Shown here: piece by piece, positions 33,379 to 44,194 of the stretch
How the letters are laid out: every line of letters starts with the position of its first letter
Position numbering within the stretch: the stretch's first letter is position 1
From: Pseudeuparius sepicola
Taxonomy: Eukaryota; Arthropoda; Insecta; Coleoptera; Anthribidae
Reading direction: 5' to 3'
Assembly (NCBI GenBank): GCA_963920635.1
Contig: OY987298.1
Location: forward strand, 63,137,949-63,201,948
DNA: 64,000 nt
Notes under the pieces: model-generated
Told to the model about the DNA's origin: nothing
The model's input: the letters and a program-made list of their open reading frames with translations, nothing else
Database searches by the model: none
Translations under genes and position numbers: made by a program

Positions 33379-35374
33379 CCGGGTGTTCGAAATTCCGCGC
33401 CACCCTCCCCTATTTTTCACAGGGGAAAATGAAAATGCGAACACGGACACGGACCTATACTATAAGGTCCAATTAAGGCCAATTTTTTTTCTCAGATTGT
33501 GGAGAATGACCGCCGTGACGTGATTGGTATAATTTTTTGCCAGAAATATACCAATTTATATTTCTGCAATTGAACAGCCCTTGTGAGTGTGAGTAACGTT
33601 CATGATAAACATTTTTTGGTGTTACTCTCCGTTCAGAAGCTGCAAGCTCAACTATGTAAAACAATTTAATCGGATAGTTCTCACCTGAGCCTTTACTTAA
33701 TCGAGTTATCCATAGAAAACAACTGACCATCAATTATTGTGATGAAAACGTAACATTTTATCAACAACAAAATCAAGTGAATGGGTCTAGTACTGAAGAT
33801 TGAAGACCTATACATAAAAATTTTCAAAATCATTCTTTGTTAAATAGATCTTCCAAAAATGTAAAAAAAGGAAAAAAGTTCTACCAAGGCCAGTAATTTA
33901 AGTCGAAAACTCCTGAAGTATAGTATTAGCGGTTTAAAAAAACGCATTCTTATTCATTATTCTTATTTTAGATTAGAATACTCAAAGAAATTGAATTTTG
34001 AAAAATCCCAATAAAAAATTGCAAAAATTCGAACAAAATGCAGCGATAAAATGAAGATAATAATAATTGCTTCCTATTGCGGAATGAGATTTTCTGCCTA
34101 CAATAGTTTTTCACCGAAAATAAACAGATCAACACGCGTCTATTCTAAGCTCAAAAAAACTGTACAGTTGGGTTTGAGACAGTGCTTAATAAGAATTTGT
34201 TATCGGTTTTGACTAAAAAAAAAATCGCCAATAGTAAGTAATTAACGATTTTTCGACTCGAACTCCTGGTAGTGGTATAGGCCTTAACTGAGGTTTTAAA
34301 AAGACGTTCCTCCGATACCTTTTTAGAAAATCTATTTAACAAAAAAAATATTTTTCTTCAAATCGGCAGTGAAGTGTTTCAAAATCGTCATTAAAAGGTC
34401 AGAAATCGGCACTGAAGTAGTATTGTACGATTTTTTCAATAAGCAGGCCTTGGCGAGATCAAACGTCAGATGCGGAGCCATCGTCGGTCAAAAGTTACCA
34501 CCCGGCCAATAAATCCCATTTAACTTTTCGTACGCATTGCGAAATTGCTACCTATAGCAACGCAATCTTTCAGTATAAATATTTTAGTAGGTTTGAATAT
34601 TAATCTATTTTAACATGGGGGCTGCACAACAGGCAGCAGTTTGGATTTTCTGCCAGAAAGGGCAGTGTCTCGTCATACTTGACCTATAGGTAGGCAATCG
34701 TCAAAGTCAAGCAACGCCGCGCGTAGTCGGTTCGTGGACGGGTGATCCCTTATGATTATTTTTTCGCCTAATAAAACTTTTTTTTTTTCGATTTCAAAAA
34801 AATATATATAATATGTACCTCGGCATTGAAGTTCTTTTTATGACTCATGTGGTTTAGTGCCTGGGTACATAAATACCTAACTATTTTTAAATTAACCCAT
34901 AAATAAAAATTTTATGGGGTGGACAGGTCTTCAGTGGAACAACTTCGCCTGATTTCGTTGTTAATAAAATCTTCTGTTTTCATCAGAAATGTAGGTAAAG
35001 CGCCGGTTTTGTACAGTTTTCCATGAATAACTGATTAAGTAAAGGTTCAAGTGAGAACTATTACTATTCGATTAATATTTTTTACATATTCGAGTTTGCG
35101 GCTTTTGAACGGAGATACAGAAATTTTTTTCTCGTGAAAGTTACTTACGCTCACACGGGCAGTCCAACTGCAGAAAGAAATTGGTATGTTTCTGGAAAAA
35201 AAGGTACCAATGACGTCACGGCGGCCATTTTTCACAATCCAAAAAACGAATTTTTGACCTTAATTGGGCCTTGCTAGGTCCCATTTAAGACCTTGTGTTT
35301 GGTTTTTCATTTTCGGCTATCCTTTGTCAAAAATAGAGGGGGGGGGGGGGTGGAGCGAAATTTTGAACACCCTG
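33379..35374. mobile_element. 2.0-kb TIR element, TA-flanked, carrying R565 copy 4
   Basis: The left end is ccgggtgttcgaaattccgc (33379), and the right end complements it (gcgaaattttgaacaccctg, ending 35374), with TA on both outer sides. Inverted similarity continues for about 350 bp on each side (to about 33720 and from about 35025). Shared words are ccaattaaggtc, tgacgtcac/cgtgacg, attggta and ctttacttaatc. The 1.3-kb middle has no transposase frame and contains R565 copy 4. The left end lies only 68 bp inside the intron from the acceptor of the 195-bp hth exon, a tight position for an insertion. Confidence 0.75.
34359..34886 (+). mobile_element. R565 repeat, copy 4, nested in a TIR element
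   Basis: It has the same order as copies 1-3, with small deletions in the cggcactgaagtag and conserved-middle segments. It has a collapsed hairpin: after tgactcatgtggttt it jumps directly to agtgcctgggtacataaata. It lies inside the TIR element 33379-35374, so it either inserted there or was carried by it. Confidence 0.7.
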
Positions 35375-37180
35375 TACTTCGCCGTAGCAATGTTTTGTAT
35401 AAGATAGAACGCAAATTATTGGAACGGTCGGAACCACGCGAATACCGAATTTCGCATAAAGGTCGAAGAATTTTATAATATTGTGATATGTAAATTCGTT
35501 TCGGTTTGTTTTTTCGATCCTTTGCTAATTCGAGGGAAATTTTTATAATATGTAAATGACGCCAGGATGCATAATCGCGTACGATGTGATGGGCTAGACC
35601 AGAAATATACGGGGAATGCGGATCGGGCATGCACGAGAGGAATCTCCGGGGATTCTTGGGATGTCTCACCGAAACATGGAAACGTTATGGAATTTTAAGG
35701 GTGCTACCTGACGGGCAGGGGAACTAGAGAATTCCTGAAAAACCGCGCAGCGTTTGCATTTTATATGGCCTTTGTTCGAGAGGGAGCATTTTGAAGTGGA
35801 TATAGAGAAACAAAACTGGTTGTTTTGTTAATGCATTGTCATAAAGCTCTTAAATAAGTGATATTAAAGCTCTTATTATAGCCAGTTGTTGTGTGCGGTT
35901 GTCCTTTAAATTCGCTCGTTCCGCCGTGGCCGTTACCTTTCACAGCAATAACTTAAGTGTACTTACCAGTGCGCGCGTATTTATTTTAAAGTGTTATACA
36001 CGTCTACATAATGAGTCACGTGCCACTCGTAAAACGACCGTAAAGCAATTCCAGCCTCTTATTGAATTAATTAGACAACTCTGAATCTTTTCTAATCTTC
36101 TAAAAATTTATTAGTCCTATAAACACAATCATTTTTATAGTTTTTGTGTTTTATTATCACTGTAAAATTTCACAGCTATTCATAATTTGAATGGCTTCAT
36201 TTGGTCGTTCAATGCGTCAGCGCTGTCAGACCTTTGAAAATAATAAATAGCATGATTGATGGAGCCGGGAGAAAATGCCGTTTAATTGTACTTTTGCTTT
36301 CACTGGGATAACGACCTCTGAAATGTTTATTACACCGAAATAGTTGTCTATCACTGGATGGTCTATTTGTTTTGCAATTCATGGGCTTGTAGTAGAAACG
36401 TATAAATATCCCGTCAATTAGGAGAGTTCAAGCATCATTTCCATTCGCATAAATGGGTCAGTATTAGTAACGAGATGCTAAGAAATAACATCAGTCACTG
36501 ACCAGAATATCACGATTCGCAACTTATTTCTTGATAAACACCGGAATGTAAATAATAGATGTGTTGAAACAACCAGAATATTTCATTGTGTCTTAAGTAA
36601 GGATTTCTTGTTCTCCTTCTTGTTTTTATTAAAACCATTACCTAGTATGGCGAACTTTTATTTACGGCTACTCATTAGCAATACGACAATAGCGAGTGAA
36701 CTTGGTACTTCTCACAGTCTTCCATTTCAGCATAAGTATATTACAAATAAAATATTATTTTTTCCAACGTATACGACAACACAAACAATGAACTTGTGTA
36801 ATACCTATTTGAAGGACCATCAGAGATTCTAAATCCCAGTCTGCAAAATCCTGAATGAATCCGTAGGTACTCTGTCCCTCGCAAAATAGATGTTATATTA
36901 AGATCTACGGGCCACTTGATTAGATCAAATGAAATAGAGATGGTTTTGTTCCACTGTAGTCTCTCTACGTAGCTCGTTGCTTGTGGTTTTTCCTCTGACC
37001 AAATACCATCATAATATGACTATGGATGGAATCTTTTCAGTGTCCCCTCTGATTGATATCGCATCTATAATATACCAGTTTGTAGGTATCTAGTTCCGAA
37101 TTGATATCTACATACTATTCGAGAACGAACTACTATACAGTAAGTTGCCTAAACGCAATGGTTCAACAAGTCATCTTATA
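35375..37180. other. intronic sequence with a mild island
   Basis: A moderately GC-rich stretch at about 35560-35770 and one at about 35880-35960 are repeat-free. The rest is AT-rich. No gene is seen. Confidence 0.3.
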
Positions 37181-37292
37181 CAGGGTGGCGCAAAAGTTCC
37201 TTTACGATTTTAAATTTTAATAATTCTTTCCGGAAATAATTTTTATTGAGTTTCTCTTTCGCAGAATAAAGACGATACTTGGGAGTTTGGAC

Positions 37293-38460
37293 ATGGAGCG
37301 ATACACGATTGCAGAAAGGATAAAGATAAAGAAGCATTATTTCTAGTCAGAGAAAATTTCGACGATATTTTAATGTAAGACACGCTCCTTCTAACCATAC
37401 GATATTGCAACATGTGGCCAAATTTGAAGATACATGATCGGTAGGAGACTCAAGGAGGGCAGGAAGACCTCGAACAGCAAGATCCCGTTGGAAATATTCA
37501 ACGTGTGCAGGAAAGTGATCATGAAGCACCAACAACTTCAACACGAAGACGTTCTTTGCAGCTAGGGATAAAACGACGATCACTTCAGCGCATTTTGAAA
37601 CAAGATCTCCACATGCATCCGTATAAAATACAGCTGGTGCAACAACTGAGTCCACAAGACTTTAATGCGCGACTAGAATACAGCCGAGCCATATTAAATC
37701 TTGCAGACATAGAGGAACGTTTTGTAAATAAATTGTGGATGTCGGACGAAGCACATTTTCACCTATGTGGCAACAAGCAAAATTCGCGGTATTGTGGTAC
37801 ACAGAATCCACAATTAGTTCAGCAAAGGCCTCTCCATAGCGAAAAGGTGACAGTATGGTGCGCAATTTCAGCCTAAAGAATAATAGGGCCCTATTTTTTT
37901 CAAGATGCAGTTGGTCACACACTATTAGTAAATGGAGAGCGATATAGGGAAATGCTGAAAAACCAGAAGAAGAAGAAGATCAACACTACTGATTTCAACA
38001 AGATGGAGCCACTGCCCATACAGCCAGAGAAACAATTGCCTTTTTGAGAGCACGTTTCCGTAATCGATTAATTTCGAGAAACGGAGACTTGAGATGGCCC
38101 CCAGAATCTGCTGATCTCACTGCTCCAGATTATTTTCTTTGGGGTCATCTCAAAAAAAGGTTTTTTGTAAACAAGCCACAATGCTTGGAACTTAGAGCGA
38201 ATATTAGGCGAAAGATTTTGGGGATACCTCAAGAAACTTTAAGAAAGATCATGGAAGATGTGCTAAGACGAGCTCATATTTGTCTGCGCGGAAGGGGACA
38301 TCATTTGTTAGACATCTTTTTTCATAATTATAGACCGGGAGATAGTGACAGATTTTTGGACGTGATTTTACTCAGTATGCCTCTCAAAGGGCATTGTGTG
38401 CCACATATTCTCACAATAATAAGGTATGAATCAGAGAGTCATCCTGGGTTCTTCATGTGA
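37293..38460 (+). pseudogene. mariner-type transposase pseudogene (DD41D spacing)
   Basis: It starts MERYTIAERIKIKKHYF and continues in shifted frames with a helix-turn-helix region (FRRYF, HAPSNHTILQHVAKFEDT, RRAGRPRTAR), then TSTRRRSLQLGI, DLHMHPYKIQLVQQL, the first catalytic D (MSDEAHFHL), and NKQNSRYCGTQNP. The second D is in QQDGATAHTA and the third in SADLTAPDYFLWG, with 41 residues between the last two. It ends in GRGHHLLDIFFH and adjacent sequence. Defects: a stop/frameshift near 37345, a TGA near 37434, a frameshift near 37470-37500, a stop at 37874, and a frame change near 37970. No protein can be made from this copy. Related intact proteins are common in insect genomes (cut-and-paste transposases). 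Confidence 0.85.
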
Positions 38461-39199
38461 AAAACTGAGTTTTCATTTATTCGAAAAATATGCGTTTTGA
38501 TATGATTTTATACAGGCTGCCATGTGTTTTATAATGAAGTTCAAAATAGAAATTTCCTCGGAAAACCATAGGCATACCGTTAGGGTGGGTCCAAAGGGCT
38601 ATTATTGCCACGTGATCTTGTATTTTAATAATTAATTTTTCCACGTTTCTGAACAGGCTGCCAATGAGAAGTATGCAAGTTCTTATTATGAAAATGCTGA
38701 AAAAAAGATGGCATACCTTTCGCGCATGTCCAAGTACTGTTTAAATTGAATGTTATTTAATAATTTAAACGAGTTATTCGATGTAAAGTGTACTTGGACA
38801 TGCGCAACCGGTATGCCATCTTTTCTTCAGCAGTTTCATAACAAGAACTTGCATACTTCTCATTGGCAGCCTGTTCAGAAACGTGGAAAAATTAATTATT
38901 AAAATACAAGATCACGTGGCAATAATATCCCTTTGGACCCACCCTAACGGTATGCCTATGGTTTTCCGATTAATTTTCTATTTTGAACTTCATTATAAAA
39001 CACATGGCAGCCTGTATAAAATCATATCAAAACGCATATTTTTCGAATAATTGAAAACTCAGTTTTTCACATGAAGACCCCAGGATGACTCTCTGATTCA
39101 TACCTTATTATTGTGAGAATATGTGCCACATAATGCCCTTTGAAAGGCATACTGAGTAAAATCACGTCCAAAAATCTGTCACTATCTTTCGGTCTATTA
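38331..39199. repeat. 870-bp inverted repeat (duplicated transposase 3' end)
   Basis: The left arm 38331-38745 and right arm 38783-39199 are inverted copies at roughly 93-95% identity by eye, with a ~37-nt AT-rich spacer. The left arm contains the last ~130 bp of the transposase frame and its 3' flank; the right arm repeats it backwards up to the tctttcggtctatta segment. Transcription through it would give a ~410-bp hairpin. Confidence 0.85.
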
Positions 39200-39274
39200 G
39201 TTGAAAAAAAAAAACTTTCGCATACCTACTTTTTTAAATTTATTAAAATCGTGAAGGAACTTTTGCGCCACCCA

Positions 39275-39700
39275 CTTGCGGTTTTCGGTCTCTCAAAAAC
39301 TTAAACTTTGTGCTTGCCGGTGTCCTATTCTTAGTCTACTTAATTTAGGCCCGGCAACTCTCCTTGCCCAACGAGTCCGCCTGGCTTCGGCTTCTTCCCA
39401 ACCACCCCCTATCGCTCGGATCGTTGCTCGTTGGTCCCCACACCAGTTTCTTGTCGCCCCGCGGGGCGCCACCGGAGCCGGCGCGATTGTTCCTCCCCGT
39501 GTTCCGAGGCGGATCCCGCGGTTATTTCGCCGATAACGGCCGACGATCCCTAATTAGGAGGGAAAGGACGAAAATCGACGACGACGTGGCGCTGGGATCG
39601 ATACGTTGGGCCGCCGGTGACATCGGCACAATGCAGCGCTCGGGTTACACCGCCGTCCCGCAACAGTGGCGGTGCCAAGCGGGACCACGGAACCAGAAAG
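39275..39700. other. GC-rich island, possible conserved non-coding element
   Basis: A long GC-rich, repeat-free block directly after the mariner-type element. Two plus-strand frames overlap here; neither resembles a known protein. Regulatory role is inferred only. Confidence 0.3.
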
Positions 39701-40650
39701 GTTTTATTCTTTTAATAACGCTAAAGTTTTACGACGAGATTCTTCCGATATTTCAGAAAATAAACGAAAGGCCATTATCGGAACGACCTACTAAAACTAC
39801 CAAGCAGCTAAAAAATAATCAGTGAATTTAATAAGAAGGCACATGCAGGTGTTGACTTTTTCACTCTGGTGGCTTTTGTCGCTATTGTTAAATTTTTAGT
39901 AGTATTGTAGAATTTCTTGGTTGAAACAAGTAAATAATGTTGCTTCTCTCACAAGTACCTATCGCATAATATCCTGATAAATAAATTACCACGAGCTCGC
40001 GTTAAACCTTCTAGAATTTGAATTGTTTCTTGAATTGCTGCTCTTCCATAATTGAAGCTACAAAAATATGATATTGAACTCAGATTCAAGCGTATAATTT
40101 CTCCAGACCATTTGCATTTTTTAATGGTTATGAGTTATAATTAGTAAGGATAGGTAATTCAGAAATAAATAATTATTGTGGATACCCTTTTCTAAATAAG
40201 TTTATAATTGTTGTCTCCTAGAAATTGTTTGGCTAGAACTCTACTTTCTAGAATTTAACATGACAGATTATTAGAAACACTCAAGAGTAACAAATCGATA
40301 TATCCTATTTATTCAAAATCTGTATAAACATCAAAAGCACTACTAAAGGTCGATGAGCATATAACATACAAAAAACTGTAGGTATAGGTACCTACACAGC
40401 AACGAGTAACAGAGAATAAAACGCCATATTATTTTTATTGGGAAAAACTCTACCAAATTATAGCCACTTATAGCACATTAGGCACTTCTTCACATGTTTT
40501 ATAGTTGCATGATGATAATGTAATCATAGGTAAAATATTAAAAAATAGGCAGTGAACAACAAGAGTATGTTGTTATACGAATTAAAAATGATCTATACTA
40601 AATCTAAATCTAAATGAATGAACACCCGAGATAAACAAAACTGCACAATA
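39701..40650. other. AT-rich intronic sequence, nothing recognised
   Basis: No repeat or gene. A short (TGATG)n run follows at 40653-40673. Confidence 0.25.
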
Positions 40651-40665
40651 TGTGATGTGATGTGA

Positions 40666-41516
40666 TGTGATGAGGTATCATATATCTCAGGAAGTTTGAG
40701 AAAAAAATCCTGTTGACAAAAATGGCCAGGACAAATTGCTGGAAATAATTTTTAAGTTCCTAACCCTGCCGCTAATTGCTCCGACCACGTAAAAAAATGA
40801 TTTTTTCTGGAAAATGTCCTTATACAAGTTACCAAAAAATGTTATATTGTATGTTCATTTCACTAAAATTCTACATCTTTTTTGTATAACACTTTGCTGT
40901 AAGATGAAAAATTAAGACGGGAGAAAATGGAGAAAAGGAGGAAAGTCTACACATAAGGGCGTCCATAATTTTGGTTTGGCCGTTGAGTGAGGGATAATAA
41001 GAGGCGCAACCTTACGAGACGCAGCGTAGCCGAAAACGCGGCCCGAAAAGCGTCCTGGATTAAAAAGCGTCCGAGACAAAAAAATACATATCCTTCCACT
41101 AAAATAAAAAAATATATAAAATTGTACCGTTAAGTCCGTTTTAGAGGGATTGGTGTCCTCGAAAACATAAACAAGTTGTAAAAATCCGTGGTCGCTAGGC
41201 GACTATAGCGAGTGGGGGCAACGGGGTGCTTCAGGGTAAGCACACGAAAACCGGCTCGCAATTTTATATGGGCGTTGCGCCTCTTATTATTCCTCACTCA
41301 ACGGTTTGGCTCAATCGAATTCGACAAAATAGGTCTTGCTTAAAAAATAAGGTTTTTTGATAAAACAAAATGATAACCGTGATTTTCGCGGTTTTTGCTA
41401 CAATGGTAGTTATTTGAAGAAAGTAGTTTTTCAATAATTATTATATCTTAATCTAAAAGGGACTAATTTTCATCAGTTTCCGAGATATCGTCAAAAATAT
41501 GGTACCTCATCACCCT
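40666..41516. mobile_element. possible ~850-bp inverted-repeat element with a nested MITE
   Basis: gatgaggtatcatatatctcag at about 40669 has a gapped inverted counterpart at 41479-41513 (gagatatcgtcaaaaatatggtacctcatc). The match is short and imperfect. The interval contains the better-supported MITE at 40980-41304. Confidence 0.35.
40980..41304. mobile_element. 325-bp MITE with TTTGG target duplication
   Basis: The TIRs start ccgttgagtgagggataata and run about 33 bp through agaggcgcaac; the complement (gttgcgcctcttattattcc then tcactcaacgg) ends at 41304. TTTGG lies immediately outside on both sides (40975-40979 and 41305-41309). The interior is GC-richer with cgaaaacgcggcccgaaaa-like repeats and no frame. 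A 5-bp duplication fits several cut-and-paste superfamilies, so I do not assign one. Confidence 0.8.
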
Positions 41517-42110
41517 TAATGAAACACCTGGTATATTCCCCAGGAAAAAACACTTTTCCTAGAAAGAAATTTAGTCATAAATTTCATTGGGGAACATCAA
41601 AGCAGATACAATCCAAGTACAAACAAAAATTTAGGGGACAAGCACACAGACTGACGTAGACCAAAATATGTTTCTCTTCACTGAAAGGCAAAGATCAAAT
41701 GATATAGAACTTAAACTCAATTATTTCCTTTTCTGAAAGATATTATCTTCGTCCTATCTTTCGATATTGGTGAAAAACCAATATACAAGGGAAAACATAA
41801 AGACGCCGTTCACCAATTCAAAGACGTTACCTAGTTCTTAGCTAAAGCATCTCCGGGATTAGCAAGACTAAAAGAAGAATGTCAGCATTTGACAATATTA
41901 TAAAAGAGATCTTCCATTTTTTAAATACAATTTTATTACCTCTCGGGTTTTGCGTGATGTCGGATGCTGGCCTTAGAATACCTACACACTTAGATACGAT
42001 TGCCGCTGTTTGATTATACCTAGTGCCTCTATACTTAAGGTACAGAATCCATAGTAGGTTTCACTATATCACACAATATCTTCTTCACAAACCGAGAAAA
42101 TATATGGTCG
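41517..42110. other. intronic sequence, nothing recognised
   Basis: No repeats or frames of note. Confidence 0.25.
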
Positions 42111-42545
42111 AAGTTCGGTTCTTTCCGTGGATCATCTGGTGCATCGTTCGATGGTACCGGTGCCGCATCTTTCCAGACGCCTCGTCCGCGATGCGCCCCT
42201 GCCGACCAGCCGGCCGGATTCCCGGCGGTTTCGGCCCGACATGTAAAAATATGGAAATCGCGGACCGGGCAGGGCCAGAATGCGGCCGGACGGCCGCGTC
42301 GCTTTGCGTCCGCGGCCGCATTTAAATTGCTAAAAGGGGACACTATCGAGCCGCTCATCTCTCTCTCCGGCCGCGATATTATAATCTCGTTGCAAGGCAA
42401 ATGCACACAACCGGTCCTCTTCTTCGTCTTCTTCTCTTCTCTCGGCTGTTCTTCTGCCGGCCGCCGGCGGCTGCGGCCGCGGCGGCCATCTTGGAGAGTG
42501 GCCGCCGACCTCGCGCCAGCGTAACGTCACTATATGCAAACTAGC
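42111..42545. other. GC-rich island, possible conserved non-coding element
   Basis: A 430-bp GC-rich block ending about 190 bp from the left end of the P-type transposon. It includes gcggccgcatttaaattgct (42311-42330) and a pyrimidine-rich run (42410-42445). Overlapping frames occur on both strands with no recognised protein. Confidence 0.35.
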
Positions 42546-43389
42546 CGGTAGGTACCGATCCCTCCTGTCTCTATTTTATCCGCCACATGAGGATTAGTCT
42601 TCGAATAAGGTACACGGAAACAACAAACGCAATGGGGTTTTCTGATATTTAACAATATCTCCGGCAACATTCGTCATAAGGAAATGTATAAGTACCTATA
42701 ATAGGCAGTCTCAGATTGATAATATTAAGGATATAACAGGGACTCTTTAAAATAAGGGGACCCAGCATGTCACAGTCTATCACATAGGAAAAGTGAAGCC
42801 TTGAGGGGAAGTTTGTTTTCTGTATACTGCAAGGAGACCACATAAGTGGGCTGGTACAAGGTTATGGTATATGCCAGTGTCCAACTGCCATCAGGTTTTA
42901 TGTGACATGCCAGAGCCATAGATTTCAAAGGAGGCAAAATATTTCCCATCATAATTCACAATTTTTAAGTTTTCTAACTTCCAGATCCAGATAGTCAATT
43001 AAAGGTAATGCGACCGCCTGCAGTAGTCCCAATAATTGCAACCAGATTTTTCTTGTCTCACCTTTAGTAATCCTACAATTCCCATTACGTGGGCATTACG
43101 TATAAGTAAGTAGTTCAAAACAAAAATGGTATGTTGTAAATTTTAAATTATTAAGCAGGTAGCTTCAGTCAGATCTTTTTTTAAACAGTTTTTATCTACA
43201 ACTATAAGTTTATTTCACGTTTGTGAGGTACCTTGGGAGATAAATAAAATTACAAAAATTTTATAATGAGCACCGAGAAAAACTACATGATTAGAATTAA
43301 GTACCAGACCTAATCTTATTAGTTCATCCCGAAATCTGTGAAAGTTCTTTGCGTAGATACCTACATTCAACAAGGGAAGAAAGTTCAAG

Positions 43390-43421
43390 CCCAGAAAAGG
43401 ACGAATCAGAAGTGGCACTTG
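43390..43421. repeat. P-type element subterminal inverted repeat, left
   Basis: A 32-bp repeat beginning cccagaaaaggacgaatcag, identical to the complement of 48243-48274, 653 bp from the left end. GTTCAAG precedes it. P elements have internal inverted repeats bound during transposition; a similar role is inferred. It is missing from the deletion derivative. Confidence 0.85.
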
Positions 43422-44194
43422 GCTAATTTAAGAGGGCAGAGGGGTATTTTTATGAGGTGGTGGGGACGGAGAGTATTGCTAGGCCGCCAGATCCTTAGAA
43501 AGGTTAAAACATGTCAACATATTTTTCACTATCATTTATTCATTTTGGGTAGGTATACCAATAAAATTAATATGAAAGCAATTAATATTATCTAATGTGT
43601 GCCGGTAGTAAAATTATAATGTTTTACGAACCATTTATTCTATTTATCTGAGCCCAGAAAACCCACAACCTGACCCCTGTTTTCTGGGACTTGATTATGA
43701 AAGCGGAATGCTTGACAACAGCGCGGCGCGGCGCCACAGATTCCGTTCTTGCGGTACTGCCAGATCGTCCAGTCGGGAGCTGGTAACCAAGGCAACCCAC
43801 AAATATATAATGCAAATGAATTTAGTATAAAATGAAATCGTTGATAATTTACTTATAAAAATGTTAGTCCTTGATAGTATTTTGGTTGATATTAAATTGA
43901 AGGCGATAAAAATAGCTAAATGAATTTAAGGAAATTGTCAGGCATAAAAGCTGACGAAGTCCGGCAACGTCGTTCGTGGCCTACGACTGACGCGCCGCCT
44001 AACGCCAGACGCCAGACAGCGTCAGTATGTTCAATTGAGGTTAAACTCCTTATAAAACGTAAACAATAAAACGAAAAACGATTACCAATTTCTAAGTAAA
44101 AAAGCCCAGTATTATTATCATGACTGTGATAAAAGTATCCAAAACAGGGACCAGATAAGGTGTACAATATGTATTCAGCTCAACTTGACTGCTT

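Larger units (their letters stand above)
37181..39274 (+). mobile_element. mariner-type DNA transposon, 2.1 kb, inactivated
   Basis: The TIRs are cagggtggcgcaaaagttcc at 37181 and the complement ggaacttttgcgccaccc ending about 39273; the match extends through tttacgattttaa. They enclose a broken transposase (37293-38460) and an inverted duplication of its 3' end (38783-39199). TA occurs just left of the first TIR; the right flank does not show a clear duplicate. Confidence 0.8.

Noticed and set aside
33059..33476. Plus-strand frames over the 33.1-33.4 kb region
   Set aside because: They are antisense shadows of the hth exon, which has a recognised protein sequence and splice sites on the minus strand.
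37293..38460. Mariner-type transposase as a functional gene
   Set aside because: At least four stops or frameshifts interrupt it, although the catalytic motifs are still readable.
42035..42406. 123-codon minus-strand frame over a GC-rich island
   Set aside because: No recognisable domain; several frames in both directions overlap it, as in the other GC-rich islands.
43215..43418. Minus-strand frame in the left part of the P-type element (also at 50567-50848)
   Set aside because: The frame appears in both the full element and its derivative because they share the sequence. It contains no domain and lies in terminal non-coding DNA.
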